Below are positions 23,923-35,702 of a DNA stretch of 64,000 nucleotides, piece after piece (the stretch's first letter is position 1; each line of letters begins with the position of its first letter). The notes beneath the pieces were generated by a model. It searched no databases and was not told the origin of the DNA. It worked only from the letters and a program-made list of their open reading frames with translations. Source of the stretch: Mauremys mutica (Eukaryota > Chordata > Testudines > Geoemydidae); NCBI RefSeq assembly GCF_020497125.1, contig NC_059082.1:54830524-54894523 (forward strand), written 5' to 3'. Both the position numbers and the translations under genes were made by a program.

Positions 23923-25639
23923 AGGGAACAGGCTTAGTCTCAAAACACCAGTATCAGTAGTTCCAGAGTGAATGCGTTTGTCCTGCTAAAACAAATGAGA
24001 ACACCATTAAGAAATATTGCGGATAAAAATTCTAACACACAACTATTTTTTAGAATACTCCAATATTTCTAAGCTTCCTAATACTGAGGTAGCTAAAGAA
24101 ACTAATGACCAATCCTATAAGAGGATTTCTGAAACAGGAGATTTACTTGAATTTTTTAATGTGTATATTTGTATACCAGACATAAGTCATAAAACATACA
24201 GTATTTTTACATAGCTAAACACCAGGTAAATTCACGTCTCCATAATAGTTTTGGAATTTCTTTCAGGGCATATGAAAATATTCTGAAAAAACTTCCAATT
24301 AACATTAAAATCAAGAATATAACTTAATCAAGCATGGACAACTTTCAATACAATCAACTGTCATTACAGATTATGAAATTCCCCTCCAGTCCTGGAGACA
24401 TTTGATAGTGCCTTAGCACTTTTAACAGACAAGCATTTTGCACATTCATTAGGTTAAATTAACAATATACTTCAGTGAAATTAAAATCATAATGTACAGA
24501 TAATCATAATAGTCATTCCCAGAATATTTTGCACTATTTCTCAATTACACTCCTGTAATAAATGAGCATAATGTAAAAATTGTGTGTATTGTACAGCACT
24601 ACTAAATATATCATTATACTTCATGGAATGGAGGGTATTTACTGACACTTCATGTAAGTTAACAACTATCATTTGCTGCTGGCCTTGAGAACATTTCTAG
24701 TCACCACCAGATGATGAGAAACAATCAAACAATATTTTTAAAAGTAATTTGGATCAACATGGTGCAGAAGGTGTGTGTTTATGGAGGCAGGAGTAGAAGT
24801 GTACAACCTCCGGTACCTACTTTTGTAATAAATCAATACAACTTAAATTCTTTAAAGATACTAACAAAAGTTTTGTGTTACAAAATAATACTGGTGATCT
24901 CAAAAACCTGAATGCTGTAAAGCTGCAGCGGTCTTACAAATCACTTGTTTAGATGGACTAACTCAATTGCATATGAAAATATGCCAAGAAAAATAATTAT
25001 GAAATAAAAGCCTCTCTCACAAAGCTCACCCCACACAAAGGACTACATCTTTCAGACCACTTTCCCACTTCTGTTGCTCCCAACTGAGCTGAAAAAATAC
25101 AGCTAGAAGGTGCCCTTGCTGGCCTTCAAGACACCAAACAGTTTGTATGTCATCACAAAACAAAATAAAGTGGGAAACAACCAGGTTAACTGATTTTAAT
25201 TCCTAGATAACTGTGTGTTTCAACTGTTTTTTGAGATCATGAGGCCAAGATATACTGTTACTCGTTACACCTACTGGATCAAAATACATACAACATTCAG
25301 TTGCTATTCTGAGGTTTGCCTTAACACCTGTAATTTAGTGTATTATTTCATACTATGCCCTGTTTACAGTATGTTTCTCGTCCATCACTAGAACAATGAG
25401 GCCATGGAATTAATCTGATTTTCACAATAAAGATCCTAAAGTTCCCAGCACCTAAACATCCAACATAACGTTTCAACCTTTTCATTGAGTTGAGCCCCAC
25501 ACTCCGAAACTGACACACGAGCCATTTTGCTCCAAGTTGCAAGCAAGGCTCCATTTCTCACGCCCTAATACACCCTGAGCATTTCAACTCCGGGGAAAGC
25601 TTGAAGGCACTTCTGTAAATCACCGTGCCTGGTGTCTCT
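23923..25639. other. Presumed AXIN1 intron 1
   Basis: AT-rich DNA lies between the first coding exon and the CpG island. No coding potential, RNA gene or obvious transposon was seen. The interpretation as intron 1 rests on the acceptor at 23903 and on the island upstream. Confidence 0.6.
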
Positions 25640-26700
25640 GGGCACAGCCCAGGTACATGGTGTGGAGACACATGCACTGACTGAGGCCCCGATCCCGGCG
25701 GCTACGTGCCGTTCCGGCGCGGATCGAGACCTTGGTGCCCAGACCCTGGATTTTCACCCTATAATCCCAGAGAATGATCCTCCCCCGCGCTGCCCAGGGG
25801 CTCGCGAGTGGGCTGCTCTTTCGCCCTGCTGCTGGCCAGTGCCCCGAGCTCGGAGGCTCCCGCAGCCCCGGGCCAGCCCGCCCGGCAGCTCCGGTAGCGC
25901 GCTGCGGCACTGACAGGAGCCATGGTTCCGCCTGAGCGAGCGGGGCCCGGGACCCTCGCGGGCCGAGCCGGCGCTCCGCGGGGAGCCTGGCTGCCCGCAC
26001 CCGCCGGGGACCCCGACCCCCCCCCCCTCCTCCTCCTCCTCCTCCTCCTCCTCCCGCCGGCCCAGCCGGAGCCCAGCGCCCGCGGGCGGATCCCGCACGC
26101 CCGTCCCGCTCCCCTCCCAGCGCGGCGGCCTAGCGCCGGCTCGGAGCTGGCCCGTCCCGGCGGCCCCACAATGGGGCGGCCTCCCCGGCTCGGCCCCGCG
26201 GCCTCGGCGCAGCACGGCCGGGGCCTGGCTCCGGCCGCTCCCGCTCGCTCACCCGCTCGGAGCAGCCGCGGCGCGGGGCCCGGTCCATGCGGCTCAGCAG
26301 TGGCGGCGGCCGGAGGCCGCAGGCGGCGGCCGCGGGGAAGCAGCACAAGGCGGGCGGCCCGGGACCCCCATGGCCGCAGCCGCTCGGTCTGGCGGCGACA
26401 CGGAGAGCAGCGAGCCCCGCACGGCTCAGCCTGCGCCGCGGCTCCAGCCGAGCCGCTGCCGGGAGAGACCGGCTCCGCCGCGCCCCCCGCGCCTCCGCTC
26501 GGTACTGCGGGCGCCGCGCCGCGCCGGGCCGGGAGAGCCCGAGCCAGGGGGCGCAGGAGGGCCCCAGCCCCGGGGGCGGACTGCGCCGTGCTCAGGAGAA
26601 GAGAGAGCCAAACCTGGAGCCTCCAGAGCTGCTGACCGTGCCCTCCGCGCAGGCCGGGCTGCACGCCTCCCGCCCCTTTCCCACCGCAGGGAACGAAGCC
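25640..26700 (-). promoter_or_regulatory. CpG island, probable AXIN1 promoter and non-coding exon 1
   Basis: The sequence switches abruptly from AT-rich intron-like DNA to very GC-rich DNA with dense unmethylated-style CpGs, and back again near 26.7 kb. It lies 1.7-2.8 kb upstream (minus-strand sense) of the first AXIN1 coding exon, whose acceptor implies a separate upstream non-coding exon. A TATA box is not evident, as is usual for CpG-island promoters. Long open frames in this interval on both strands are composition artefacts: they are Arg, Pro, Ala and Gly rich and have no recognisable domain. The exact transcription start and exon 1 donor cannot be set by eye. A divergent transcript from the plus strand is possible but unsupported. 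Confidence 0.75.
26016..26055. repeat. Poly-C and (CCT)n microsatellite in the CpG island
   Basis: A C-run is followed by about ten uninterrupted CCT triplets. On the AXIN1 sense strand this is a (GGA)n purine run within the presumed 5' UTR or promoter. Polypurine runs of this kind are common in CpG-island promoters and can form H-DNA or G-rich structures; this is a general property and is not shown here. Confidence 0.85.
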
Positions 26701-26769
26701 GTTTCCAAATTTGGCAGCAGCGCTCTGCAGAGGCCAGCTCAGTTTCCCGGGTCATTTTAAAACGAGGAT

Positions 26770-29640
26770 ATTTACCAACTTTGCAAGACAAACGCATACA
26801 GCCGCTCCTTTCCGACCCGTGATCCTGGCCAGGCTAACCTTTGGGGGTTCTTCTAAACAAACACCCGCACTCTGCTAACATCGCTGCCACAAGCCACTTT
26901 AAAAATTAAATACAAAGAGCTTATCCCCTTATTCATTGTAACCTCATCAGTCTCCAGTAAGAAAAGCCATCAGAACTCTCAGCCCCATCACTATCTTCCC
27001 ATTTGCCATGCTACAGGGACAGTTACCTCTGCAGTAGCTGCAAACTCCCTGTTTCTAATAAAGAACTGCCCCCAAGTCCAACTCTTTTCTCCTGCCTCCA
27101 ATCCTAGGCCCTATGAGTAAGAAAGGACCAGGAAATGAGGGAAAGTGAAGGTCACATCATCAGAGGCTCAAGTCTGTACCTTTGCTGCACCTCTGGGGTT
27201 TGCCAGATGAAAGCCCTTGTCTACCGGGCCGGATTAAGGCACAAAAGGCCAGTGCCTAGGGCTTTAGCTCCTGAACTCATGTGATTACATCAGAATCTCA
27301 GTTTGCATAAACACAAAAAGTTAACTTCTAGCCCTCCTGGTTTGGTAGAATAGTTTGTAAACAGGATGCAAGAGTAACTGATGTCATGTTACTTGCCTGA
27401 GTTTGCTGAGAGCCTGACCTAGTAGCTCTGATGAGGAGGAGGAACTGATCCATACACCATGTTATCTCTGAGACACACTGCTCTGAGGGGCTTGGCCCAC
27501 CCACCTCAGGTGCTGGGACAAGAACAGGGGAATCACTGCTGTCACCTCTGCTGCTCCCAAAGGGAAGGGGAACCTACTACTGACTGCTTCTAGGCAGGGA
27601 GAAGTGGGCCCCATACTGCTGCCTCTCTGGGGGCAGAACTGGGGGACCCCTGTCATTGGCACTGCAAGTGGGGAGATGGGGCCACAGGGGCCTGATGTGG
27701 TGCCATTCCTAAAGGCCCAGATTGCTTTCATCCAGCCCAGCCCTTCTGGGGGACCTGAGTAGCGTGAACACCTTTGCTGGATGGAAATAAGGGAAAACCA
27801 TGTGAAAAATATGGAACAATGCTTTAGTTTAAGGGACATTTTAGGAAAACAGCATTTCCATGAGCATATGTATTTTTCTCTTGTGTACATTTCTACTGCC
27901 TTCAAGCATACCATGCAATTAGTGTAAGCTTCAATGTTGTGTAAAATGGTACTTATCAGTTTTAATACATTTCAGTACATGTTAAAATAAAGGAGGGGTG
28001 GTCCCCCTAGACCTGAGGAAGTCTGTTGGGTTGAGACTCAGCCGTCGGGCTTCACAAATGAGAGAGAAAGAGGCTGGGGGTTTGGACAGAGTGGATAGTG
28101 GGAGCGATCCTTATCCTCATAGCAGAGCCAGTTCTATGGCCCCAGTGGACAGCCTGGCTCCTGATTCAACCAGCTCTAATCCCAACCACAATGGTTTTTC
28201 CTTTTCCTTTTTCCCTCCTTTTATTTTTATGATTGTTCCTTCAACCTAAACTACCATAAAACTCAAAAAACCCAAAAAATCAATACGTTTAGGAGCCTGC
28301 GGAAAGACCATGGAACAGGGGTGCCAGCTACCCACTGGGACTGGGGGGCTGGAATCTGCCAAGGAGATGGGAACTAGTTGGTGACAGGGGCCCGGCTGTC
28401 ATCCAAGAGCACCACTACTCAGCCCTGCTCTCTAGCCCTGCCCTGCTGCCAATCTGTGTTATCCATGCCCCCCGAAGGAGTGTTGCTGTGCCAGTGAACA
28501 GGAGGGGAAGCTGGCTTGTACGGAGGCATGGGAGACACCAGAGCCCTGCAGTAATGTGAGTAACTATCACCACTGATGCCTAAAGAGTGATATTAATAAA
28601 TGAAATCAATTGTTCAGCCCTTTCGTGATCCAGTGCTAGAAACACCCCTCTCTCCATAATGACCACAACAAAAGTAGGGCAAAACAGGCGGCATACATTC
28701 CCTCCACCACCACAACCTGCCTTATCAAGCTGCTGCTCCCAAGTGGGTCAAAATTCTCATACAGCACCTTGGCACTCAGCCCCAATGCAGTATCCTGCTC
28801 AACATGCTGGGAACACAGGCAGAAATGAAGCAACCAGTAGCTGTGACTGGCCCAGGGAGCACGTGGGTTCTGTTCCCTTACTGAAAGGGGTGCAAGTGAC
28901 TCGGCTGAAATGCTAGCTTGATTGGGTGACTCAAATCCCAAGGGCAGGGGGGTAAAACAGTCTGTCCTTTTTCTCCCGTTTATTCTGAACAGAGTAACCC
29001 AAGCCAGAAATAATCCCTTGGGAAGGTTCTGGCCAGAACAGTGCCCAGGAAAGGGTCACTCTTCAGAGACTTCTCTGTCTGCAGAGCTGAATCTGGGAAA
29101 GGATGTCTTAGTTTGAAACTGAAATACTAGTGTGGTTCCCAAAGTTCAGTAGCCAACAGGATTTAATGACATTTATTTGCCTGAAAAATATTCCAAGCCT
29201 TACATTCGTGTCAGTGGATGAAGGGGTGTAGATACTTGCCTTAGGAGTTGCTCTTTTCAGGTCAAACAGCTAGAACTGGTTGAAAAAACACAGTAGGTAT
29301 TGTCTCTGATTTCCCTACTCAGTTTAAATAAATTCTGTAGCCAGAGTCAACATGTGAACTCACCAAGAGGTGGCGCTATAGGGAGTGCAATGTGAAAACC
29401 AGCTTGAACTATAACTCTTGAGAAAGGCATAATAGGAATCATGTCCTACCTAGATACAGACTGGTTTAAAAAAAAAAAAAAAGGTTAAATGTATGTTACC
29501 ACCATTAAATTTGTAATGTTTCCAGGCTCAGGAGGAGTTCTGTACCACATTCTGCAAAAGCACAGAATGAGAGCTCTGTGCCCATCACTCAAGCGTGAGG
29601 GTGGGGGTTGTTAGCTCAAGTCTCTGCTGCTTACCATGTG
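26770..29640. other. AXIN1 upstream flank, no gene recognised
   Basis: Sequence between the CpG island and the first upstream transposons. A block at about 27225-27730, beginning GGCCGGATTAAGGC, has the look of a GC-rich interspersed repeat, but I could not find paired ends. An A-run lies at about 29467-29481. No exon with splice sites was identified. Confidence 0.4.
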
Positions 29641-29653
29641 TTCATGGCTGAAT

Positions 29654-30635
29654 TAGGGTTGCCAGGCATCGGGTTTTCAATCAGAAAGCCTGGTCGTAAA
29701 GGGACCCTGGCAGCTTCGGTCAGCATTGCCGACCAGGCCGTTAAAAGTCTGGTCGGCAGCACAGCGGGGGGTCGGGGCTAAGGCAGGCTCCCTGTCTGCC
29801 CTAGCTCCGAATGGCTCCCAGAAGCGGCCGCCAGGTCCCTGCAGCCCCTAGGCCCATGCAGGGGCGGCTCTAGAAATTCCGCCGCTCCAAGCAGGGCGGC
29901 GCGCCACGCTGCTCGCGCCGCCCTTCCCCGGTCCCGCGGCCGGGGCAGAAGTGGCTGCAGCCGGCCCCGTGATCCCGCGGCTCCGGTGGAGCATCTGCAG
30001 GCATGCCTGCGGGAGCTCCGTCCGAGCCGCGGGACCAGCACACCCGCCGCAGTCATGCCTGCGGGAGCTCAAGCGGAGCCGCGGGAAGAGGGGACCCTCC
30101 GCAGTCATGCCTGTGGCAGGTCCGCTCGTCCCAGAGCTCCGGTGGACCTCCCGCAGGCATGACTGCGGAAGGTCCGCCGGAGCCAAATACCGCCCTGCCC
30201 CAACAATGCCGCCCCACGTGCCTGCTTGGTGCGCTGGGGTCTGGAGCCGGCCCTGGGCCCATGGGCAGTCAGGGAGGCTCTGTGCGCTGCCCTCACATCT
30301 GCAGGTGCCGCCACCACAGCTCCCATTGGTCGTGGTTCCCAGCCAATGAGAGCTACAGGGGTGACACCTGCGGGCACAAGGGCAATGCATGGAGCCTCCC
30401 TAGATGCCCATGGGCCTAGGGGCCGCAGGGACCTGGCAGCTACTTCCTGGGAGCCGCGGTAAGCGCCGCCGGAACCCCGCACCTCAACCCCCTGCCCCAG
30501 CCTGGGGTGAGAGTGAGAGAGGCTCAGGGAGAGTGAGCATGGAGGGAGGGGGGGATGGAGCAAGTTAGGGTGGGGCCTCAGAGAAGGGGCGGGCAGGCAT
30601 GTTCAGTTTGTGCTTTTAGAAAGTTGGCAATCTTA
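29654..30635. mobile_element. hAT-type MITE with TAGGGTTGCCA ends, host of a nested hAT
   Basis: The termini TAGGGTTGCCA and (reverse complement) TAAGATTGCCA form inverted repeats, 9 of 11 matching. The flanks GGCTGAAT (29646-29653) and GAGTGAAT (30636-30643) match at 6 of 8 positions, a decayed 8-bp TSD. The element is split by the MITE at 29860-30255. The interior has a CCAAT palindrome block (about 30315-30360) that resembles the one in the 35703 element. Confidence 0.75.
29860..30255. mobile_element. GC-rich hAT MITE nested in another hAT, perfect 8-bp TSD
   Basis: The termini CAGGGGCGGCTCTAGA and (reverse complement) CAGGGCCGGCTCCAGA are inverted repeats of the same family as 10017-10277. 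The identical flanking 8-mers GGCCCATG at 29852-29859 and 30256-30263 prove a single insertion into the outer element. The interior consists of internally repetitive GC-rich inverted blocks around 'GCATGCCTGCGGGAG'. Confidence 0.95.
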
Positions 30636-30738
30636 GAGTGAATAAAGCTTTTCCTGTTTAAAATGTGACTCTTCTCTGAAAAATGACTATACAAAAGTCC
30701 CATTCTGACTCAGCAAACCAGCTATCTGGGCACGTTCC

Positions 30739-30960
30739 AGTGTTGCCAAACCTAAAAGTTCAAAAATCCTGTGATAGCGCCCCCAAAATCATGAGTGGTT
30801 TAGAAACAGAGAGATTTGATGTGTAGGGTCTGTTTTCTGATGTTTGAATTCCCAAGAGGAATCACCCCTTTGTGTGTATGCACACGTGTGCCTGGGAGTG
30901 CACATTTATAGGTATGCGTAGGCATGTGTGTATGTGCACGCACATAGGCACATTTCAGGG
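30739..30960. repeat. Possible hAT-like remnant and TG-rich simple repeat
   Basis: 'GTTGCCAAACCTAAAAG' at about 30745 resembles a hAT-like terminus but has no partner end. An imperfect TG/CA-rich stretch runs from about 30870 to 30955. Confidence 0.35.
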
Positions 30961-31128
30961 AATGTAATCTGAAATATAAAACCTACACACATGGCAGGCC
31001 CCTCATCCAGCACTTCTCACTGGCAGGAAGGGTCCTTCTTGAGCAGATACCCTACACCTTCCCCTGCTCTCTTCCAGGGGCTTTCAGCAGCTCTTTCCCC
31101 TAAGTACTGCCCCCAAACTTGCTCTCTA

Positions 31129-32010
31129 GAATCATAGACTATCAGGGTTGGAGGGACCTCAGGAGGTATCTAGTCCAACCCCCTGTTCAAAGCAGGACCA
31201 ATTCCCAACTAAATCATCCCAGCCAGGGCTTTGTCAAGCCTGACCTTAAAAACCTCTAAGGAAGGAGATTCCACCACCTCCCTAGGTAACCCATTCCAGT
31301 GCTTCAACACCCTCCTAGTGAAAAAGTTTTTCCTAATATCCAACCTAAACCTCCCCCACTGCAACTTGAGACCATTACTCCTCATTCTGTAATCTGGTAC
31401 CACTGAGAACAGTCTAGATCCATCCTCTTTGGAACCCCTTTTCAGGTAGTTGAAGGCAGCTATCAAATCCCCCCTCATTCTTCTCTTCTGCAGATTAAAC
31501 AATCCCAGTTCCTTCAGCCTCTCCTCATAAGTCCTGTGTTCCAGCCCCCTAATCATTTTTGTTGCCCTCCGCTAGACTCTTCCCAATTTTTCCACATCCT
31601 TTTTGTAGTGTGGGGCCCAAAACTGGACACAATACTCCAGATGAGGCCTCACCAATGTTGAATAGAGGGGAACAATCACGTCCCTCGATCTGCTGGCAAG
31701 GCCCCTACTTATACAGACCAAAATGCCATTAGCCTTCTTGGCAACAAGGGCACACTGTTGACTCATATCCACCTTCTCGTCCACTGTAACCCCTAGGTCC
31801 TTTTCTACAGAACTGCTGCCTAGCCATTCAGTCCCTAGCCTGTAGCAGTGCATGGGAGTCTTCCGTCCTAAGTGCAGGACTCTGCACTTGTCCTTGTTGA
31901 CCCTCATCAGGTTTCTTTTGGCCCAATTCTCTAATTTGTCTAGGTCCCTCTGTATCCTATCCCTACCCTCCAGCGTATCTACCACTCCTCCGAGTTTAGT
32001 GTTCTCTACC
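31129..32010 (-). mobile_element. CR1 LINE 3' fragment, minus strand, same subfamily as copy A
   Basis: The minus strand encodes the RT thumb and C-terminal part, from '[30 protein letters not shown]' to '[17 protein letters not shown]', in frame except for one CAG to TAG change (about 31573). The 3' UTR and 'agaatcatag' tail lie at 31129-31206. It is 5'-truncated just downstream of the FADD box, at about 32010. It is close in sequence to copy A at 0.5-3.2 kb. Confidence 0.93.
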
Positions 32011-32384
32011 CAGAGAAGTTTCCCTTTCTCCATCTTGCTCCCCACTAGGCCACTGGCTCTGTCTAATTCTCCCTTCTGCCCCCCATCCCAAGCCTTGCAG
32101 TTATTTCCTTTCCCACTAATGGGCTCAGTTCCCTTTCCAGCACTCTCCATCCTATGGACAGCATTTCTGGTCCCTGCCCAGCTCCCTCCCAGGACAGTGC
32201 CCCTGCTTTCTCTCCTGCCTCTCCTTTTAGGAGATGAAGAGATGCAGAGGGATGGAGAGGATAAATGTGGTGTTTAGGGCAACTGCCTGTGTGCCATTCA
32301 GTGCAAATTACATAATTAGCTAATTTGCATGTAACAATGCAATGTCAATCCCAGGCAAAAAAAGAATGGAAAAACTGATATGGG

Positions 32385-33000
32385 ATTAAATTGATGAAGA
32401 ATTACAGGATAGGAATAGAATTAATGCCAGTCAACATGGCTTTATCGAAAGTAGGTCTTGTCTAACAACTCTGATTTCATTCTTTGACGAGCTATTACAA
32501 GTTTGGATGATAAAGGTAACTGCATCAATGCAAATAACGTAGACTTTTGTGAGGCATTTGACTTAGCACCACATGGCAGTCCGATTAAAAAAGTATACAA
32601 TATCAATAAGCACGTGTTAAATTGATTAAGAACTGGCAGCTAACTGACAGAGCTCAAAAAGTAGTTGTGAAGGGGGTCAGCATGCAATGCGAGTGTTGAT
32701 AGTGGGGTTTGACAGGGGTCAGTACTAGGCCTGATGCTGTTCCATTTTTCATCTATGATCTGGAAATAAATATGAAATCACTGCTGATCAAGTTTGCAGA
32801 TGACATAAAGATTGGCAGTGTGGAAAATAATGAGGAGGATCTGGAGGAATTTGGATCACATTTTAAAATGCAGTTGAAAAATTGCAGGAGAGCTGGAGAA
32901 AATGCCTTACAGTGAAAGCTTGTCAAAAAGAAGATTGAAAGGGGACTTGATTACAGTGTATAAGAACCTTTGTGGGGAGATGGATAGGGTGTGTACACCA
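32385..33000 (+). mobile_element. Old CR1-like LINE fragment (RT region)
   Basis: Reading across frameshifts: 'NASQHGFIESRSCLTTLISFFDE', then a damaged 'DFCEAFDLAPH', then 'LFHFSSMIWK', 'LLIKFADDIKIGSVENNEEDLE' (FADD box at about 32795) and 'KRRLKGDLITVYKNL'. The layout matches CR1-group RT but is much more decayed than the copies at 0.5-6 kb. Confidence 0.8.
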
Positions 33001-33612
33001 CAAAGCCCCTGAAGGGGTTTATGTGGGCCTGAGAGGCCAATTAACATACCTGGCAGCACCTGCAAGAGAGAGAAAGCCAGGATGCATCCATATTGAAGCC
33101 CAGCTGGGAAGGGGGTGGGTTGTGATTATAAAGCCTGGAAGTTTGTAACAGAAAAGGGCTGGGCTAATGTCTGACCTCCAAGTGAAGTCACTCTGGAAAC
33201 TGAAGAAGAGTCTATTGGAGAGGGAGAAGGGGAGGGGGAGAAACAAAAAATAAGAGTAGAAGCAGATGACAATATTGGCAAAAAAGCAAAGCTGAGAAAG
33301 GAAATAAACCAGAGTGTTATAACTGTAAGATCCCTAGCTAAAGAAATAAAAGAGAGATGTTAACCCTGTGAAAGTAGCTGACTGGATTGAAAAAAAGCAT
33401 AGCGAATACAGTAAAAGCCAGAAGGTTGCACCATGGGGTTCTTTTAGTTGAATGTAAAAACAAAGAGAAGGCTGATAAACTGCTAACAATGAAAATACTA
33501 GGGAAAGTTAAAATAAGTTGCCAGCTACCAAAGTATTTGACTGAAACAAAGCGGGTAGTCTATGGACTGCCATTAGAACTGCCCAATGAGGAGAGAATAA
33601 AAAGCATAAGAG

Positions 33613-34464
33613 CAGGGCCGTCCCTAGTCATTTGGGTGCCCTACGCAGCCCCCCATGGGGGAGGAGGGGATTGTGTGGGGCCCCAGGCCTCCCCCCTGAG
33701 GGTCTGTGGGGGGCCACTTTTGGGGGGCCCACAGGCCCAGAGTGGCCCAGGGGATTAGCGGGGGGCTGGGAGCAGACCGCTCTGCTTCCCTCACCCCGGC
33801 CCCAGCCGTGTCACTCAGGAGAGGGGACTTGGGGGAAGGGATCCCCCACTCACTGGCAGCAGTGGGAAGTGGAGCAGCCTGGCCCCAGCCCACTGTACTC
33901 TGCCAGCTCCCAGCCGTGGTGCTCCACTTCCCGCTGCTGGTGAGAGCTGGAGGCGGTCCTTTCCCCAACCCAAGCGACATGGCTGGGGCCAGGGCAAGTG
34001 AAGTGGAGCGGGCTGGGGCTGTCTCTCTCTGCTTCCCCCTGCCGGTGAGTGCAGGGGGGGGATCCTTTCCTCGTCCTCACCAGCGGTGGGAAGCAGAGCG
34101 CCGCGGCTGGAAGCTGGTGGAGTAGAGTGGGCTGGGGCTGGATTGCTCCGCTTCCCGGCACTGCCATGAATGCGGGGTTGCTGGGGGAAGAGGTGGAATG
34201 GGGGCGGGGCGGGGGTGGAGCAGGAGGGAAGGGTAAGAGGCAGGGCGGAGGGAGTTGTTCAGGCCCCACACCCCCCTAGGGACGGCTATGCTCCTTGCAG
34301 TGGGGGCCGGCCAAGGGATAAGGCTGGTTGCTGGGGCTGGTGCTGCCACGTATGCAGCATATGCATCTGCCTAGGGCACCATGAAATTTGGGGCCATTTG
34401 GTGCCTCAAATTTCATGGTGCCCTATGCAGTTGCGTATGCTGCATATGTCTAAGGACGGCCCTG
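33613..34464. mobile_element. GC-rich hAT-type MITE inserted in the I-clade LINE
   Basis: The termini CAGGGCCGTCCCTAG and (reverse complement) CAGGGCCGTCCTTAG match at 14 of 15. The flanks CATAAGAG and AAGAGGAG agree at 5 of 8, so the TSD is weak. The right end contains a hairpin of about 95 bp (34352-34447) built on 'GCCTAGGGCACCATGAAATTT'-like arms. Minus- and plus-strand open frames here are GC-composition artefacts. Confidence 0.75.
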
Positions 34465-35090
34465 AAGAGGAGAAGATAAAATGTTAGTAAATCGGTGACT
34501 GCAGTAATTAGTAAACGAGGAAGAGAAAGCAAGCCACCAACAGCAGAGATGATTACATGTAAGGGAGGGATGCTGAGAAAGTTACACTATCTTTAGAACT
34601 AAGCTATAAATCTCCCCCTGTTCCCCCTCAGGTATTGTAAGTGCCAATGATACGGGCATGTAGCAGCTGTTTGTAAAGGGAAAACAAGATGCTGTAAATG
34701 TGGGGGAGAGCATTCTTGTGAAAAATTCATAGAAAAGGATAGAGTTCAAATGTAGTAACTGCAGTAGTCATCATATAGAGGGTGTATTGCAGCAAGGCAA
34801 GCTAAAGAGAGAAAGAATATTAATAACATTTCTTATGCTGAAGCTGTAAGGAGACTCAAAGCATCAGGTGGAGAAGGAAGAGAAAATCAGAACAGAAAAA
34901 AGAGGAACTGTGGACAGAGCATCATCCTATAAAAATGCAATAAACACTGTGAAAGGATGATCTACTAGTAGTAAAAAAAAAAGTTGATCACATTTGTGAT
35001 CGAAGTGATAAATTGCACATCACAAATGGGGGAAAAGATCAGCAAATATGCAAATTATAGCAATGGGAGCCAAAAAATACCTGTATGTGA

Positions 35091-35393
35091 GGCTAGGTCT
35101 ACACTAGGTGGGGGGGGAGTGGTGTCGACCTAAGATACGCAACTTCAGCTACGTGAATAGCATAGCTGAAATTGGTGTATCTTAGGTCGATTTACCTGGC
35201 CGTGAGGACGACAGCGAGTCAACCGCTGCCGCTTCCCCATCGACTCTGCTTCCTCCTCTCACTGCAGCGGAGTTCCGGAGTCGACGGCAGAGCTATCGGG
35301 GATCGATTTATCATGTCTACACTAGACGCAATAAATCGATCCCCGATAGATCGATCACTACCCGCCAATTCGGCGGGTAGTGTAGACATACCC
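35091..35393. mobile_element. Harbinger-like MITE with TCTACACT ends, inserted in the I-clade LINE
   Basis: The ends GGCTAGGTCTACACT and (reverse complement) GGGTATGTCTACACT are inverted repeats. They are bordered by TGA on the left and TTA on the right, compatible with a 3-bp TWA-type TSD. The interior has a strong palindrome around 'TCGGGGATCGATTTAT'. The superfamily call is tentative. Confidence 0.72.
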
Positions 35394-35702
35394 TTAGCAA
35401 TCTGTCAATGGACTGTATTCATGTGGTTTTGAATGAGGTTAATGGTAAAATATGACTAGTCTGGGAATCTCAACCTTTTGTTGGAGTGCGCAGAGTTTGA
35501 TAGCATGTGGGCAAGAACTAAAAGCAAATATCCTGGAAATAAAAACTAAACCAAATGTCAAATGTATCCTGGAAACATGGTTGTTTGAAAAGCTTTCTTT
35601 TAAAATTCCAAGGTATATCGCCTTAAGGCAAGACCAAAACTAGGCAGAGGAGGAGGCGTTTGTAGTTTCGCAAGGGAAAGATTGAAGTACAGAGCCACAG
35701 AG

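Noticed and set aside
25754..26822. Long overlapping open frames of 120-300 codons on both strands
   Set aside because: They lie in the CpG island, are Ala/Arg/Pro/Gly rich in every frame, and show no domain or splice logic. They follow from GC content and the (CCT)n run.
27225..28260. Complete DNA transposon starting GGCCGGATTAA
   Set aside because: No matching inverted terminus or target duplication was found on the right side.
33624..34487. Pro/Gly/Ser-rich frames on both strands
   Set aside because: They lie within the GC-rich MITE at 33613-34464 and have no domain content.
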